Assembly (NCBI GenBank): GCA_947364365.1
Contig: CANASP010000012.1
Span: 1 to 62,670 of the forward strand
DNA from: an uncultured Alistipes sp.
GTDB lineage: Bacteria; Bacteroidota; Bacteroidia; Bacteroidales; Rikenellaceae
Length of the DNA stretch: 62,670 nucleotides
Direction of reading: 5' to 3'
The position numbers and the translations under genes were made by a program. A model generated the notes under the pieces. It was not told the DNA's origin. It did no database searches and saw only the letters and a list, made by a program, of their open reading frames with translations. Every line of letters begins with the position of its first letter. Position 1 is the stretch's first letter. Below, piece by piece: positions 7,315 to 15,675 of the stretch.

Positions 7315-8568
7315 ACCCGTGTAGGGAATCAGCGCCTCGGGGATGCGGATGCCCTCGGGGGTCTGGTTGTTCTCGAGCAGCGCGGCGACGATGCGCGGCA
7401 GGGCCAGCGACGAGCCGTTGAGCGTGTGGGCCAGCTGCGTCTTCTTGTCGGCGTCGCGGTAGCGGAGCTTGAGGCGGTTGGCCTGGAACGACTCGAAGTT
7501 CGACACCGACGACACCTCCAGCCAGCGCTTCTGCGCCTCGGAGTAGACCTCGAAATCGTAGGTCAGCGCCGAGGTGAACGACATGTCGCCGCCGCACAGC
7601 CGCAGGATGCGGTAGGGAAGGCCCAGCGAGCGGACGATCCCCTCGACATGGGCCACCATGCCGTCGAGCGCCTCGTAGGAGCGGTCGGGCAGCGCGAGCT
7701 GCACGATCTCCACCTTGTCGAACTGGTGCAGGCGGTTCAGGCCGCGGACATCCTTGCCGTAGGAGCCCGCCTCGCGGCGGAAGCAGGGGGTGTAGGCGGT
7801 CATCTTCACCGGGAAATCCTTCTCGTCGAGGATCACGTCGCGGAAGATGTTCGTCACGGGAACCTCGGCCGTGGGCACGAGGTAGAAGTTGTCGACCGTG
7901 GCGTGGTACATCTGCCCCTCCTTGTCGGGCAGCTGGCCCGTGCCGAAGCCCGAGGCCTCGTTGACCATCACCGGAGGCTCGACCTCCAGATAGCCCGCCC
8001 GCGTGTTGCAGTCGAGGAAGTAGTTGATCAGCGCGCGCTGCAACCGCGCGCCCTTGCCCTTGTAGACGGGGAAGCCGGCGCCGGTGAGCTTCACGCCCAG
8101 GTCGAAGTCGATGATGTCGTACTTGCGGGCCAGCTCCCAGTGGGGCAGCGGGTTCTCGGGCAGGGCGGTGTAGTTCTCCACGAGCTTCACCACGAGGTTG
8201 TCCTCGGCCGTGCGCCCTTCGGGGACGATCTCGGCGGGGAAGTTGGGCAGCGTGACCAGCTGCGACTGCAACTCGTCCTGGACGCTCCGCGACTCCTCCT
8301 GGAGGCGTGTCGACTGCTCCTTGAGCTGGGCCACGAAGCGCTTGTGCTCCTCGGCCTCCTCGCGGCGGCCCTGGCTCATCAGCGTGCCGATCTCCTTGGC
8401 GGCCTTGTTCTGGGCGGCGAGCGTCGTGTCGAGCTCGGCCTGGAGCGCCTTGCGGCGGTCGTCGAGGGCGATGATGCGGTCGATGACGGGCGCCGCGTCG
8501 ACGCCCTTCTTGGCGAGCTTACGTGCGGCGGCCTCGCGGTCGTCGCGGATTTGCTTGAGTGTAAGCAT
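7297..8568 (-). CDS. serS: Seryl-tRNA synthetase
   Basis: 423 residues, standard length. The N-terminal long coiled-coil tRNA-binding arm (about residues 1-105, MLTLKQIRDDREAAARKLAK..., with LDDRRKALQAELD and RFVAQLKEQSTRLQEE) precedes the class II catalytic core. Motif 2 is visible as CFRREAGSYGKDVRGLNRLH, and motif 3 as NGSSLALPRIVAALLENNQ. It charges tRNA-Ser with serine in the cytoplasm. The ATG at 8566-8568 begins the arm; the frame is open further upstream only as a shadow of the sulfatase. Its last codons contain the -33 box of the next gene's promoter. Confidence 0.97.
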   Translation of the reverse strand: MLTLKQIRDDREAAARKLAKKGVDAAPVIDRIIALDDRRKALQAELDTTLAAQNKAAKEIGTLMSQGRREEAEEHKRFVAQLKEQSTRLQEESRSVQDELQSQLVTLPNFPAEIVPEGRTAEDNLVVKLVENYTALPENPLPHWELARKYDIIDFDLGVKLTGAGFPVYKGKGARLQRALINYFLDCNTRAGYLEVEPPVMVNEASGFGTGQLPDKEGQMYHATVDNFYLVPTAEVPVTNIFRDVILDEKDFPVKMTAYTPCFRREAGSYGKDVRGLNRLHQFDKVEIVQLALPDRSYEALDGMVAHVEGIVRSLGLPYRILRLCGGDMSFTSALTYDFEVYSEAQKRWLEVSSVSNFESFQANRLKLRYRDADKKTQLAHTLNGSSLALPRIVAALLENNQTPEGIRIPEALIPYTGFDIIK

Positions 8569-8600
8569 GGTATCTTGTCGTTTCGGTTTGTTGACGTTAC

Positions 8601-8640
8601 GGGGAGCAAAATTACGAAATTCATCGCAATGTTGCTCCCC
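8601..8640 (-). promoter_or_regulatory. Inverted repeat containing the serS -7 box
   Basis: GGGGAGCAA (8601-8609) pairs exactly with TTGCTCCCC (8632-8640). On the minus strand TAATTTTG (complement of 8607-8614) fits the -7 consensus, 38 bases upstream of the serS start. The -33 match is poor. The repeat could also be the terminator of the sulfatase gene that ends at 8667. Confidence 0.5.
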
Positions 8641-8666
8641 GCAGTCCGGTTTTTTTCGAGCGGCGG

Positions 8667-10118
8667 CTATTTGTCGCCGAAGAGCGGCCAGGCCGGATCG
8701 TCGACGTGCTCCTCGCGCATGAGCTGGCGGAGCTCCTCGACCTTGTCGGGGTATTCGGCGGCGCGGTCGTGCTGCTCCGAGGGGTCTTCGTCGATGTTGT
8801 AGAGCTCCCAGCGCGGGGCGTCGCTGCGGATGTTCAGGTGGAGTAGCTTCCACGGCCCCCTGCGCACGGCCTGGCGCCCGTCCATCTCCATGAACTCGAA
8901 ATAGAGGTGGTCGTGGTGGGGCTGGAGGCTCTCGTGTCCTTCGAGCAGCGGGAGGAGGCTCATGCCGTCGCCCTCGGGTGCCGGAGCCCCCGCGACGTCG
9001 GCGAAGGTGAAGGGGAGGTCCCAGAAGGCGCAGGCCAGGTCGGTCGTCGTGCCCGGGGCGATGCGGCCGGGCCAGACGGCGATCATCGGCACGCGGATGC
9101 CGCCCTCGTAGAGGTCGCGCTTGTAGCCGCGCAGGATGCCGTTGCTGTCGAAGAAGTCGGGGTCGGCGCCGCCCTCCATGTGGGGGCCGTTGTCGCTGGC
9201 GAAGACGATGAGCGTGTTGTCGAGCATCCCCTTCTCGCGGAGCTTGTCGACCAGCTGGCCCACATAGAGGTCCAGCCGCGTCACCATCGCGGCGAAGGCG
9301 GCGCGGGGGTGCTCCTGCGAGCAGTAGCCGCCCTTGCGGAAGGCCGGGCCGCTGTCGCAGCCGCGGAAGGGCGTCTCGGGATACATCCCGCGGAAACGCT
9401 GCATGATGCTGTCCTCGGGGACGATGAGCTCGGCGTGGGGGATCGTCGTGGGGTAGAAGAGCAGGAAGGGGGTGTCGTCCGTCTGTTCGTCGAGGAAGCG
9501 CAGCGCCTCGGCGTGGATCAGGTCGGGGGCGTAAGTCCCCTGACCGTAGGGGACGGCGTCGGTGTTGTCCTCCAGCTCGACGCGCTCCGCGTCGCTCCAC
9601 AGGTGGTCGGGGTAGTAGCTGTGGGCCAGCAGCTGGCAGTTGTAGCCGTAGAAGCGGTCGACGCCCTGGCGGGCCGGATCGCCCGTCGAGCCGACGAAGC
9701 CCAGCCCCCATTTGCCGAAGGCGCCGGTGCGGTAGCCCGCCTGCTTGAGGCCGAGGAAGAGCGAGGCCGCGTCGTCGGGCAGCGGGAACTGCCCCTCGGG
9801 CTGTAGCTCGACGTTGCCGCGGACGGGGGTGTGGCCCGAGTGGGTGCCCGTCAGCAGGCACGAACGCGAGGGGGCCGAGACGGTGGTTCCCGAATAGCAT
9901 TGGGTGAAACGGAGTCCCTGGGCGGCCAGCGCGTCGATGTTGGGGGTCGCGAAGCGTTGCTGCCCGTAGCAGCTCAGGTCGCCGTAGCCGAGGTCGTCGG
10001 CCAGGATGAAGAGGATGTTGGGGCGGGCGTTTTTCGCCGGCTGCGCTTCGGAGCACGACTGGAGAGCGGTCGTCACACCGGCGAGCAGCGTGCCGCCGAG
10101 AAGAAATCGGGTATTCAT
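8667..10118 (-). CDS. Sulfatase (alkaline-phosphatase superfamily, serine-type), lipoprotein
   Basis: 483 residues from MNTRFLLGG; a second possible start lies seven codons upstream at 10139. The signal peptide ends in a lipobox-like ALQSC, with Cys22 as the predicted lipid anchor. Metal-binding aspartates are in ILADDLGYGDLS. The sulfatase signature is SAPSRSCLLTG, so the formylglycine precursor is Ser81, a type that needs the radical-SAM enzyme anSME; no such gene is in the window. FASDNGPHMEGG and the YKRDLYEGGIRVPMI stretch are typical of S1-family sulfatases. Probably removes sulfate from host or plant glycans in the periplasm. The substrate cannot be deduced. It is divergent from the U32 gene. 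Confidence 0.92.
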   Translation of the reverse strand: MNTRFLLGGTLLAGVTTALQSCSEAQPAKNARPNILFILADDLGYGDLSCYGQQRFATPNIDALAAQGLRFTQCYSGTTVSAPSRSCLLTGTHSGHTPVRGNVELQPEGQFPLPDDAASLFLGLKQAGYRTGAFGKWGLGFVGSTGDPARQGVDRFYGYNCQLLAHSYYPDHLWSDAERVELEDNTDAVPYGQGTYAPDLIHAEALRFLDEQTDDTPFLLFYPTTIPHAELIVPEDSIMQRFRGMYPETPFRGCDSGPAFRKGGYCSQEHPRAAFAAMVTRLDLYVGQLVDKLREKGMLDNTLIVFASDNGPHMEGGADPDFFDSNGILRGYKRDLYEGGIRVPMIAVWPGRIAPGTTTDLACAFWDLPFTFADVAGAPAPEGDGMSLLPLLEGHESLQPHHDHLYFEFMEMDGRQAVRRGPWKLLHLNIRSDAPRWELYNIDEDPSEQHDRAAEYPDKVEELRQLMREEHVDDPAWPLFGDK

Positions 10119-10217
10119 CGGATCGATAGTTAGTGGCATGAATGGCGAAGCTAAATTAGCGATAATTTCCCGAAAACGTGCGGTCGCGGATGGAAAAATC
10201 GCGAACTTCGGCTGCGT

Positions 10218-10262
10218 CCTGGATACTCCCGCCCGGCAATGCCAAATAAATTTGGCATTGCG
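10218..10262. repeat. Promoter-palindrome repeat, degenerate copy
   Basis: GGCAATGCCAAAT-AA-ATTTGGCATTGC centred near 10247. The left flank GATACTCCCGCCCGGCAATGC is nearly identical to the copy at 10.5 kb. The outward -7 boxes are degraded (TATCCAGG leftward, none rightward), so it is probably not an active promoter. Confidence 0.75.
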
Positions 10263-10306
10263 TCCGACTTATTTCGGGTTGCCCTTCCCCTTCCGCAGCT
10301 CTTTAT

Positions 10307-10407
10307 CGGTCCGCAGCCGGCGGAGGCGGCTTTTCGAGCGACAGCGAAAAGAGCGGCCTCCGCGCCGGGTGGCTGCGGGCCGCCACACTTCGGATCCTCC
10401 CGAAGTG
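10307..10407. repeat. GC-rich REP-like palindrome, copy C, with trailing mini-hairpin
   Basis: Core 10307-10382: begins CGGTCCGCAGCCGGCGGAGG, has a CTTTTCGAGCGACAGCGAAAAG centre that itself pairs, and ends GGGTGGCTGCGGGCCG. It is followed by CACTTCGG...CCGAAGTG (about 10386-10407), the small hairpin also seen in copies B and D. Confidence 0.8.
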
Positions 10408-10471
10408 CGGCTGAATATACACCGTCCGAGACAGAAGCAGGCGGAAGGCTTGCTTTTGCTCTCGCTTATTC

Positions 10472-10554
10472 GTATCTTTGACTAAAGTCGAAGATACTCC
10501 CGCCCGGCAATGCGCAAATAAATTTGGCATTGCCCTCGGCTCTTCGTATCTTTA
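10472..10554. promoter_or_regulatory. Promoter-palindrome repeat driving the U32 gene
   Basis: Palindrome GGCAATGCGCAAAT-AA-ATTTGGCATTGCC at about 10506-10533. Rightward: TTTG at 10523-10526, 20 bases, TATCTTTA at 10547-10554, about 26 bases from the U32 start. Leftward: TTTG (complement of 10515-10518), 18 bases, TATCTTCG (complement of 10489-10496), a weakened box. On the left the box lies within a further inverted repeat, GTATCTTTGACT / AGTCGAAGATAC (10472-10497). Confidence 0.8.
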
Positions 10555-10579
10555 CCGCAAATTGCAACATCGCCTTTCC

Positions 10580-12403
10580 GTGGAATATGTAGAACTGCTC
10601 GCCCCGGCCCGGGATTACGAGGCCGCTGTCGCCGCCGTGGATTACGGCGCCGATGCCGTCTATATCGGCGGTGCGCGGTTCGGCGCGCGGCGCGGCGCCG
10701 CCAATCCGGTGGAGGAGATCGCCCGTGTGGCCGACTACGCCCATCGCTACGGCGTGCGGGTCCACGCCACGCTCAACACGCTGCTCCGCGACGACGAGCT
10801 GGCGGAGGCCGAGCGCGAGGCGCGGGCGCTCATCGGGGCGGGTGTCGACGCGCTGATCGTCCAGGACATGGCGCTGCGGCGGATGAACCTGCCGGTCGAG
10901 CTCCACGCCTCGACGCAGATGTGCAACCTTACGCCCGGGCAGGCCCGTTTCCTGGGCGAGGCGGGCTTCGCGCGCGTGATTCTCGAGCGGGCCCTCTCGC
11001 TCGACGAGATCCGGGCGGTCTGCGCCGCGACGACGGCCGAGGTCGAGTGCTTCGTCCACGGGGCGATCTGCGTGGGGTACAGCGGCCGCTGCTTCCTCTC
11101 GCGCTCGATGTCGGAGCGGAGCGGCAACCGCGGGGCGTGCAGCCAGCCCTGCCGCCTTCGCTGGGACCTCACCGACGGGCGGGGACGTACCTACGTGGCG
11201 GGCAAGCACCTGCTGTCGGTGCGCGACATGAACCTCTCGGCGCGCGTGGGCGAACTGCTCGACGCCGGGGTGCGGTCGCTGAAGATCGAAGGGCGTCTCA
11301 AGGACGTCAATTACATAAAGAACATCGTGGCCTGCTACCGCCGGGCCGTCGACCGCGCGCTGGCCGAGAGGCCGGGGCTGCGGCGCGCCTCGGCGGGCGA
11401 GAGCCTCGTCGATTTCGAGCCCGCGACGCTCAAGAGCTTCACGCGCGGCGAGAGCGAATACTTCTTCGACGGCCGCCGTGCCGGCGTGGCGTCGTTCGAC
11501 ACCCCCAAGGCGGTGGGCGAGCGCGTGGGACGCGTCGCGGTGGTGGGGCGCGACCGTTTCCGGCTCGACGGAGCGGCGGAGCTCGCTCCGGGCGACGGGC
11601 TCTGCTTCGTCTCGGAGCAGGCGACGACGGGGGCCTACGTCAATGGCGTAGAGGGGGCGTGGGTCGCTCCCAACCGCATGGAGGGGATCGCCGTCGGCGC
11701 GGCCGTCTACCGCAACTACGACCGTCGCTTCACGCTGGCGCTGGAGCGCAGTCGCACGCGGCGCGTTGTCGCCGTGCGGGCGCGCGTCGCGATCGGCGCG
11801 GAGGAGGTGCGGATGACCTGCACCGACAGCGAGGGGGTCGAGGCCTCGGCCGCGCTCCCCTGCGAGACGGCGGCGGCCCGCGATCCCGAGGCCAATGCCG
11901 CCGCCGTGCGGGCCCAGGCGCAGCGCTCGGGCGACACGATCTTCGCCGTGGGCGAGGTCGAGGTCGAGGGGGCCGACCGGTTCGTTCCCGCCTCGAAGGT
12001 CGCGGCCCTGCGCCGCGCGTGCCTCGACGCGCTGCTGCGGGCGCGTCTCGACCGTCCGTTGCCCCACCGCATCCTGCCCGAGAACCCCGCGGCGCGCTAT
12101 CCGGCGACGCATCTTACGGGCGAGGAGAACGTCACCAACCGGCTGGCCGAGGCCTTCTACCGCGACCACGGGGTCGAGCGGATCGATCCGCCGCTCGAAC
12201 TGGCCCCTTCGACCGCCGGGTGCCGCGTCATGCGCTCGGCCTACTGCATCCGCCGCGAGCTGGGCGAGTGCCTGCGCGAGCGGCCGCGCCTGCGCGAGCC
12301 GCTCTACATCGAGCGCGGCCGGCAGCGCTACCGCCTGGAGTTCGACTGCCGCCGCTGCGAGATGAACCTGATCGACGAAACGAAAACAGAAAACAACCGA
12401 TAA
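10580..12403 (+). CDS. Peptidase U32 family protein, RlhA-like (putative RNA hydroxylation factor)
   Basis: 607 residues from the GTG at 10580 (VEYVELLAPARDYEAAVAA), about 26 bases past the -7 box; a TTG 18 bases upstream is possible but would leave almost no leader. The N-terminal half is a U32 TIM-barrel-like domain with GADAVYIGG, ELHASTQM and SLKIEGRLKDVNY. A conserved cysteine cluster (CFVHGAICVGYSGRC...GACSQPC) probably binds an Fe-S cluster. The extra C-terminal domain ends in FDCRRCEMNLI, as in long U32 proteins of the RlhA type, which in E. coli is needed for 5-hydroxycytidine in 23S rRNA. An RNA-modification role is therefore more likely than proteolysis, but this is family inference. 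The GH2 gene follows after 7 bases. Confidence 0.85.
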   Translation: MEYVELLAPARDYEAAVAAVDYGADAVYIGGARFGARRGAANPVEEIARVADYAHRYGVRVHATLNTLLRDDELAEAEREARALIGAGVDALIVQDMALRRMNLPVELHASTQMCNLTPGQARFLGEAGFARVILERALSLDEIRAVCAATTAEVECFVHGAICVGYSGRCFLSRSMSERSGNRGACSQPCRLRWDLTDGRGRTYVAGKHLLSVRDMNLSARVGELLDAGVRSLKIEGRLKDVNYIKNIVACYRRAVDRALAERPGLRRASAGESLVDFEPATLKSFTRGESEYFFDGRRAGVASFDTPKAVGERVGRVAVVGRDRFRLDGAAELAPGDGLCFVSEQATTGAYVNGVEGAWVAPNRMEGIAVGAAVYRNYDRRFTLALERSRTRRVVAVRARVAIGAEEVRMTCTDSEGVEASAALPCETAAARDPEANAAAVRAQAQRSGDTIFAVGEVEVEGADRFVPASKVAALRRACLDALLRARLDRPLPHRILPENPAARYPATHLTGEENVTNRLAEAFYRDHGVERIDPPLELAPSTAGCRVMRSAYCIRRELGECLRERPRLREPLYIERGRQRYRLEFDCRRCEMNLIDETKTENNR

Positions 12404-12410
12404 CCGACCT

Positions 12411-15400
12411 ATGAAACAACTCTTCGTGTGGTGCCTCTCGCTGCTTCTGCCGGCGACGATGGCGACGGCCCAGACGGGCCGCGAGTGGCAGGATCCTGCC
12501 GTGAACCAGATCAACCGGCTGCCCATGCGGGCGACTTTCGATGCCGGCGAGCGGCTGTCGCTCGACGGCGTGTGGCGCTTCGACTGGGTGCGCGACGCCG
12601 ACCAGCGTCCCGAGGGCATCGGGGCCCCCGACTACGACGACAAGGCGTGGGGCCGCATGCCCGTGCCGGGGATGTGGGAGTTGAACGGCTACGGCGACCC
12701 GATCTACGTCAACGTGGGCTACGCCTGGCGCGGCAACTTCGCCAACAACCCGCCCTACGTGCCCGAGGCCGAGAACCACGTGGGCTCCTACCGCCGCACC
12801 TTCGACGTGCCGGCCTCGTGGACGGGCAAGCAGATCTATCTGTCGATCGGCTCAGCCACGTCCAACGTCTACGTGTGGATCAACGGCCGTTTCGTGGGCT
12901 ACAGCGAGGACAGCAAGCTTTCGGCCGACTTCGACGTGACGAAGTTCGTCCACGCGGGCGAGAACCTCATCGCCTTGCAGATGTTCCGCTGGTGCGACGG
13001 CACCTATCTGGAGGACCAGGACTTCTGGCGCTTCTCGGGCATCGCCCGCGGCGTGACGCTCACGGCGCGCGAGCCGGCCCACGTCGTGGACATGCACGTC
13101 ACCCCCTCGCTCGACGCCTCCTACCGCGACGCGACGCTGCGCGTCGAACTGGAGACCACGCCCCAGGTCAAGGGCGTGACGCTCTCGCTCGCCGATGCCG
13201 CGGGCCGCGAGGTGGCTCATGCGGCGCTGACCCCCGCAGCAGGGAAGGCGGGCTGCGTGCTGGAGGTCGGGAACCCCGCCAAGTGGACGGCCGAGACGCC
13301 CGACCTCTATACGCTCCGCGTGGGCGTCACCGACAGCCGCAAGCGCGTGACCGAGCAGATCGAGCAGGCGGTGGGCTTCCGCACGGTGGAGATCCGCGGC
13401 GGCCAGCTGCTGCTCAACGGAGAGCCGATCCTCATCAAGGGCGTCGACCGCCACGAGATCGACCCGCTGGGGGGCTACGTGGTGAGCCGCGAGCGGATGA
13501 TCGAGGATATCCGCATCATGAAGGAGCTCAACGTCAACGCCGTGCGCACGTGTCACTATCCCGACGACCCCGTCTGGTACGACCTCTGCGACCGCTACGG
13601 CATCTACGTGCTCGACGAGGCCGACGTCGAGTCGCACGGCATGGGCTACGGCCCCGAGACGCTGGCCAAGAACCCGCTCTATGCCCAGGCCCACCTCGAG
13701 CGCAACAGCCGCATGGTCGAGCGCGACCGCAACCACCCCTCGGTCATCATCTGGTCGATGGGCAACGAGGCGGGCATGGGTCCCAACTTCGAGGCTTGCT
13801 ACCGCTGGATCAAGGAGAACGACCCCTCGCGTCCGGTCCACTACGAGCAGGCGCTGGGCAACCGCCGCGAGATCGACAAGAAGGAGTTCACCGACATCGC
13901 CTGCCCGATGTATGCCGATTACGACTGGTGCCGCCGCTACTGCGAGTCGAACCCGATCAAGCCGCTGATCCAGTGCGAGTACGCCCACGCGATGGGTAAT
14001 TCGATGGGCGGCTTCGACACCTACTGGGAGCTCGTGCGCAAGTACCCCCACTACCAGGGCGGCTTCATCTGGGATTTCGTCGACCAGGCGCTGGTGCGCT
14101 ACGAGGCCGACGGCAAGCCCACGTTCCTCTACGGCGGCGACTTCAACGACTACGACGCCACCGACAACTCGTTCAACTCCAACGGCGTGATCGCCGCCGA
14201 CCGCTCCTACCACCCCCACTCCTACGAGGTGCAGCGCCAGTACCAGAACATCTGGACGAAGGCCGTCGACCCGACGAAGGGCGAGGTGGAGATCTACAAC
14301 GAGAACTTCTTCACGGGGCTGGAGGCCTACGAGCTCGAATGGCGTCTGATGCAGGACGGTGTGGTCACCAAGCGGGGCCGCGTCTGCGCGCTCGACATCG
14401 CGCCGCAGCAGCGCCGCGTCTACGCGCTGGGCTTCACTGCCGCCGACTTCCGTCCCGAGGCGGGCGAGATCCTCGTCGACGTGGCCTACAGCCTCAAGCA
14501 GCCCGCCGTGCTGCTGCCCGCCGGCTTCACGGTGGCGCGCCAGCAGCTCGTCGTGCGCTCGGCCGACTGCGCCGCAGGCTTCGCGCTGCCCGCATCGGAG
14601 CGCGGGGTGGAGATCACGCGCTGGGAGCGCGGCACGCGCGTCGAGGGCGACGAGTTCGCCGTCTTCTTCGGCCGCGACGGCTTCGTGTCGAGCTACCGTG
14701 TCCGCGGCCGCGAGATGCTGGCCGAGGGTTCGTCGCTGCGTCCGCAGTTCTGGCGCGCTCCGACAGAGAACGACCTGGGTGCCGGGCTGCAATATAAATA
14801 TGCCGCGTGGAAGAATCCCGAGCTGCGGCTCAAGTCGTTCGATGCCGAGGTCGTCGAGGACGAGGCCGTGGTCGAGGCCCGCTACGAGCTGCCTGCCGTC
14901 AAGGGTGTGCTGGAACTGACCTACCGCATCAACGGCGAGGGCGCGATGCTCGTGGAGGAGCACCTCGCCGAGGTCGATGCCGAGGCGCCGGGCCTTTTCC
15001 GCTTCGGCATGCGCATGGAGATGCCCGCGCGCTACGACCGGCTGGTCTTCTACGGCCGCGGCGCCCACGAGAACTACTCGGACCGCCTGACCTCGACCGA
15101 CCTGGGCGTCTACGCCCAGCGCGTCGCCGACCAGTACCACGTGGGCTATGTCCGTCCGCAGGAGTCGGGCACCCACTCCGACCTGCGCTGGTGGCGCGTG
15201 GAGGATTCGGCCGGTGCCGGCCTCGCCATTACGGCCGACGCCCCCTTCTCGGCTTCGGCGCTGCGCTACCGCACCGAGGATCTCGACGTGTCGAATTTCC
15301 CGCCCCAGCAGCACTCGGGTACGCTCCGCGAGCGCAACGAGACCTGCCTTAACTTCGAGGCGGCGCAGATGGGACTGGGGTGCATCACCAGCTGGGGCCG

Positions 15401-15473
15401 TCTGCCCGAGGAGGAGCACATGCTGCCCGCCGCCGAGCGTCGGTTCCGCTTCCTGCTCTCGCCCGTGAAGTAG
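12411..15473 (+). CDS. GH2 beta-galactosidase, exported
   Basis: 1020 residues, close to LacZ length, with a cleavable signal peptide (MKQLFVWCLSLLLPATMATAQ) placing it in the periplasm. Domains in order: sugar-binding jelly roll (about 40-220, YVWINGRFVGYSEDSKL), immunoglobulin-like domains, a TIM barrel, and the C-terminal beta-gal small-chain domain (about 740-1018). The acid/base glutamate is in SMGNEAGMG (near 450) and the nucleophile in IQCEYAHAMGNS (near 520). Hydrolyses terminal beta-galactosides. Only 7 bases separate it from the U32 gene, so co-transcription from the repeat-borne promoter is likely although the functions look unrelated. Confidence 0.95.
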   Translation: MKQLFVWCLSLLLPATMATAQTGREWQDPAVNQINRLPMRATFDAGERLSLDGVWRFDWVRDADQRPEGIGAPDYDDKAWGRMPVPGMWELNGYGDPIYVNVGYAWRGNFANNPPYVPEAENHVGSYRRTFDVPASWTGKQIYLSIGSATSNVYVWINGRFVGYSEDSKLSADFDVTKFVHAGENLIALQMFRWCDGTYLEDQDFWRFSGIARGVTLTAREPAHVVDMHVTPSLDASYRDATLRVELETTPQVKGVTLSLADAAGREVAHAALTPAAGKAGCVLEVGNPAKWTAETPDLYTLRVGVTDSRKRVTEQIEQAVGFRTVEIRGGQLLLNGEPILIKGVDRHEIDPLGGYVVSRERMIEDIRIMKELNVNAVRTCHYPDDPVWYDLCDRYGIYVLDEADVESHGMGYGPETLAKNPLYAQAHLERNSRMVERDRNHPSVIIWSMGNEAGMGPNFEACYRWIKENDPSRPVHYEQALGNRREIDKKEFTDIACPMYADYDWCRRYCESNPIKPLIQCEYAHAMGNSMGGFDTYWELVRKYPHYQGGFIWDFVDQALVRYEADGKPTFLYGGDFNDYDATDNSFNSNGVIAADRSYHPHSYEVQRQYQNIWTKAVDPTKGEVEIYNENFFTGLEAYELEWRLMQDGVVTKRGRVCALDIAPQQRRVYALGFTAADFRPEAGEILVDVAYSLKQPAVLLPAGFTVARQQLVVRSADCAAGFALPASERGVEITRWERGTRVEGDEFAVFFGRDGFVSSYRVRGREMLAEGSSLRPQFWRAPTENDLGAGLQYKYAAWKNPELRLKSFDAEVVEDEAVVEARYELPAVKGVLELTYRINGEGAMLVEEHLAEVDAEAPGLFRFGMRMEMPARYDRLVFYGRGAHENYSDRLTSTDLGVYAQRVADQYHVGYVRPQESGTHSDLRWWRVEDSAGAGLAITADAPFSASALRYRTEDLDVSNFPPQQHSGTLRERNETCLNFEAAQMGLGCITSWGRLPEEEHMLPAAERRFRFLLSPVK

Positions 15474-15485
15474 GGTTTTCCGACG

Positions 15486-15524
15486 ATGCGGCCGCGTTGC
15501 TCCGTGTGGGTGGCGCGGCCGCAT
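15486..15524 (+). terminator. Hairpin downstream of the GH2 gene
   Basis: An 11-bp perfect stem, ATGCGGCCGCG (15486-15496) with CGCGGCCGCAT (15514-15524), and a 17-base loop, 12 bases after the stop. No T tract follows, so termination is inferred from position. Confidence 0.5.
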
Positions 15525-15550
15525 GCTCTCGGTCGACCGGTCGTTGCGGC

Positions 15551-15637
15551 CCGACGCTTCGTCGGGCTGCGCAGCCCGCAGCCACCCCCGGCGAAGGGCT
15601 GCTCGTTTCACTCGCGCCGCTTCGCTGGCTGCGGACA
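15551..15637. repeat. GC-rich REP-like palindrome, copy E
   Basis: Inverse orientation relative to copy C: a small CCGACGCTTCGTCGGG hairpin comes first (15551-15566), then GCCCGCAGCCACCCCCGGCG, a TTTCACTCGC centre, and the opposite arm ending CGCTGGCTGCGG. The second arm is diverged. Confidence 0.7.
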
Positions 15638-15675
15638 GTCCGGGGTCCGATGCGGCGCATAAGTCTGAATCCACC

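Larger units (their letters stand above)
10119..10579. other. Repeat-rich intergenic region between sulfatase and U32 genes
   Basis: A 461-base divergent spacer without a credible gene. It holds two copies of the promoter-bearing palindrome (about 10218-10262 and 10472-10554) and one GC-rich REP-like element (10307-10407), each listed separately. The stretch 10119-10215 is AT-richer; no consensus sulfatase promoter was recognised in it. Confidence 0.75.

Noticed and set aside
10466-12619. 717-codon minus-strand open frame opposite the U32 gene
   Set aside because: Shadow frame; no homology-like motifs, and it crosses the repeat-borne promoter.
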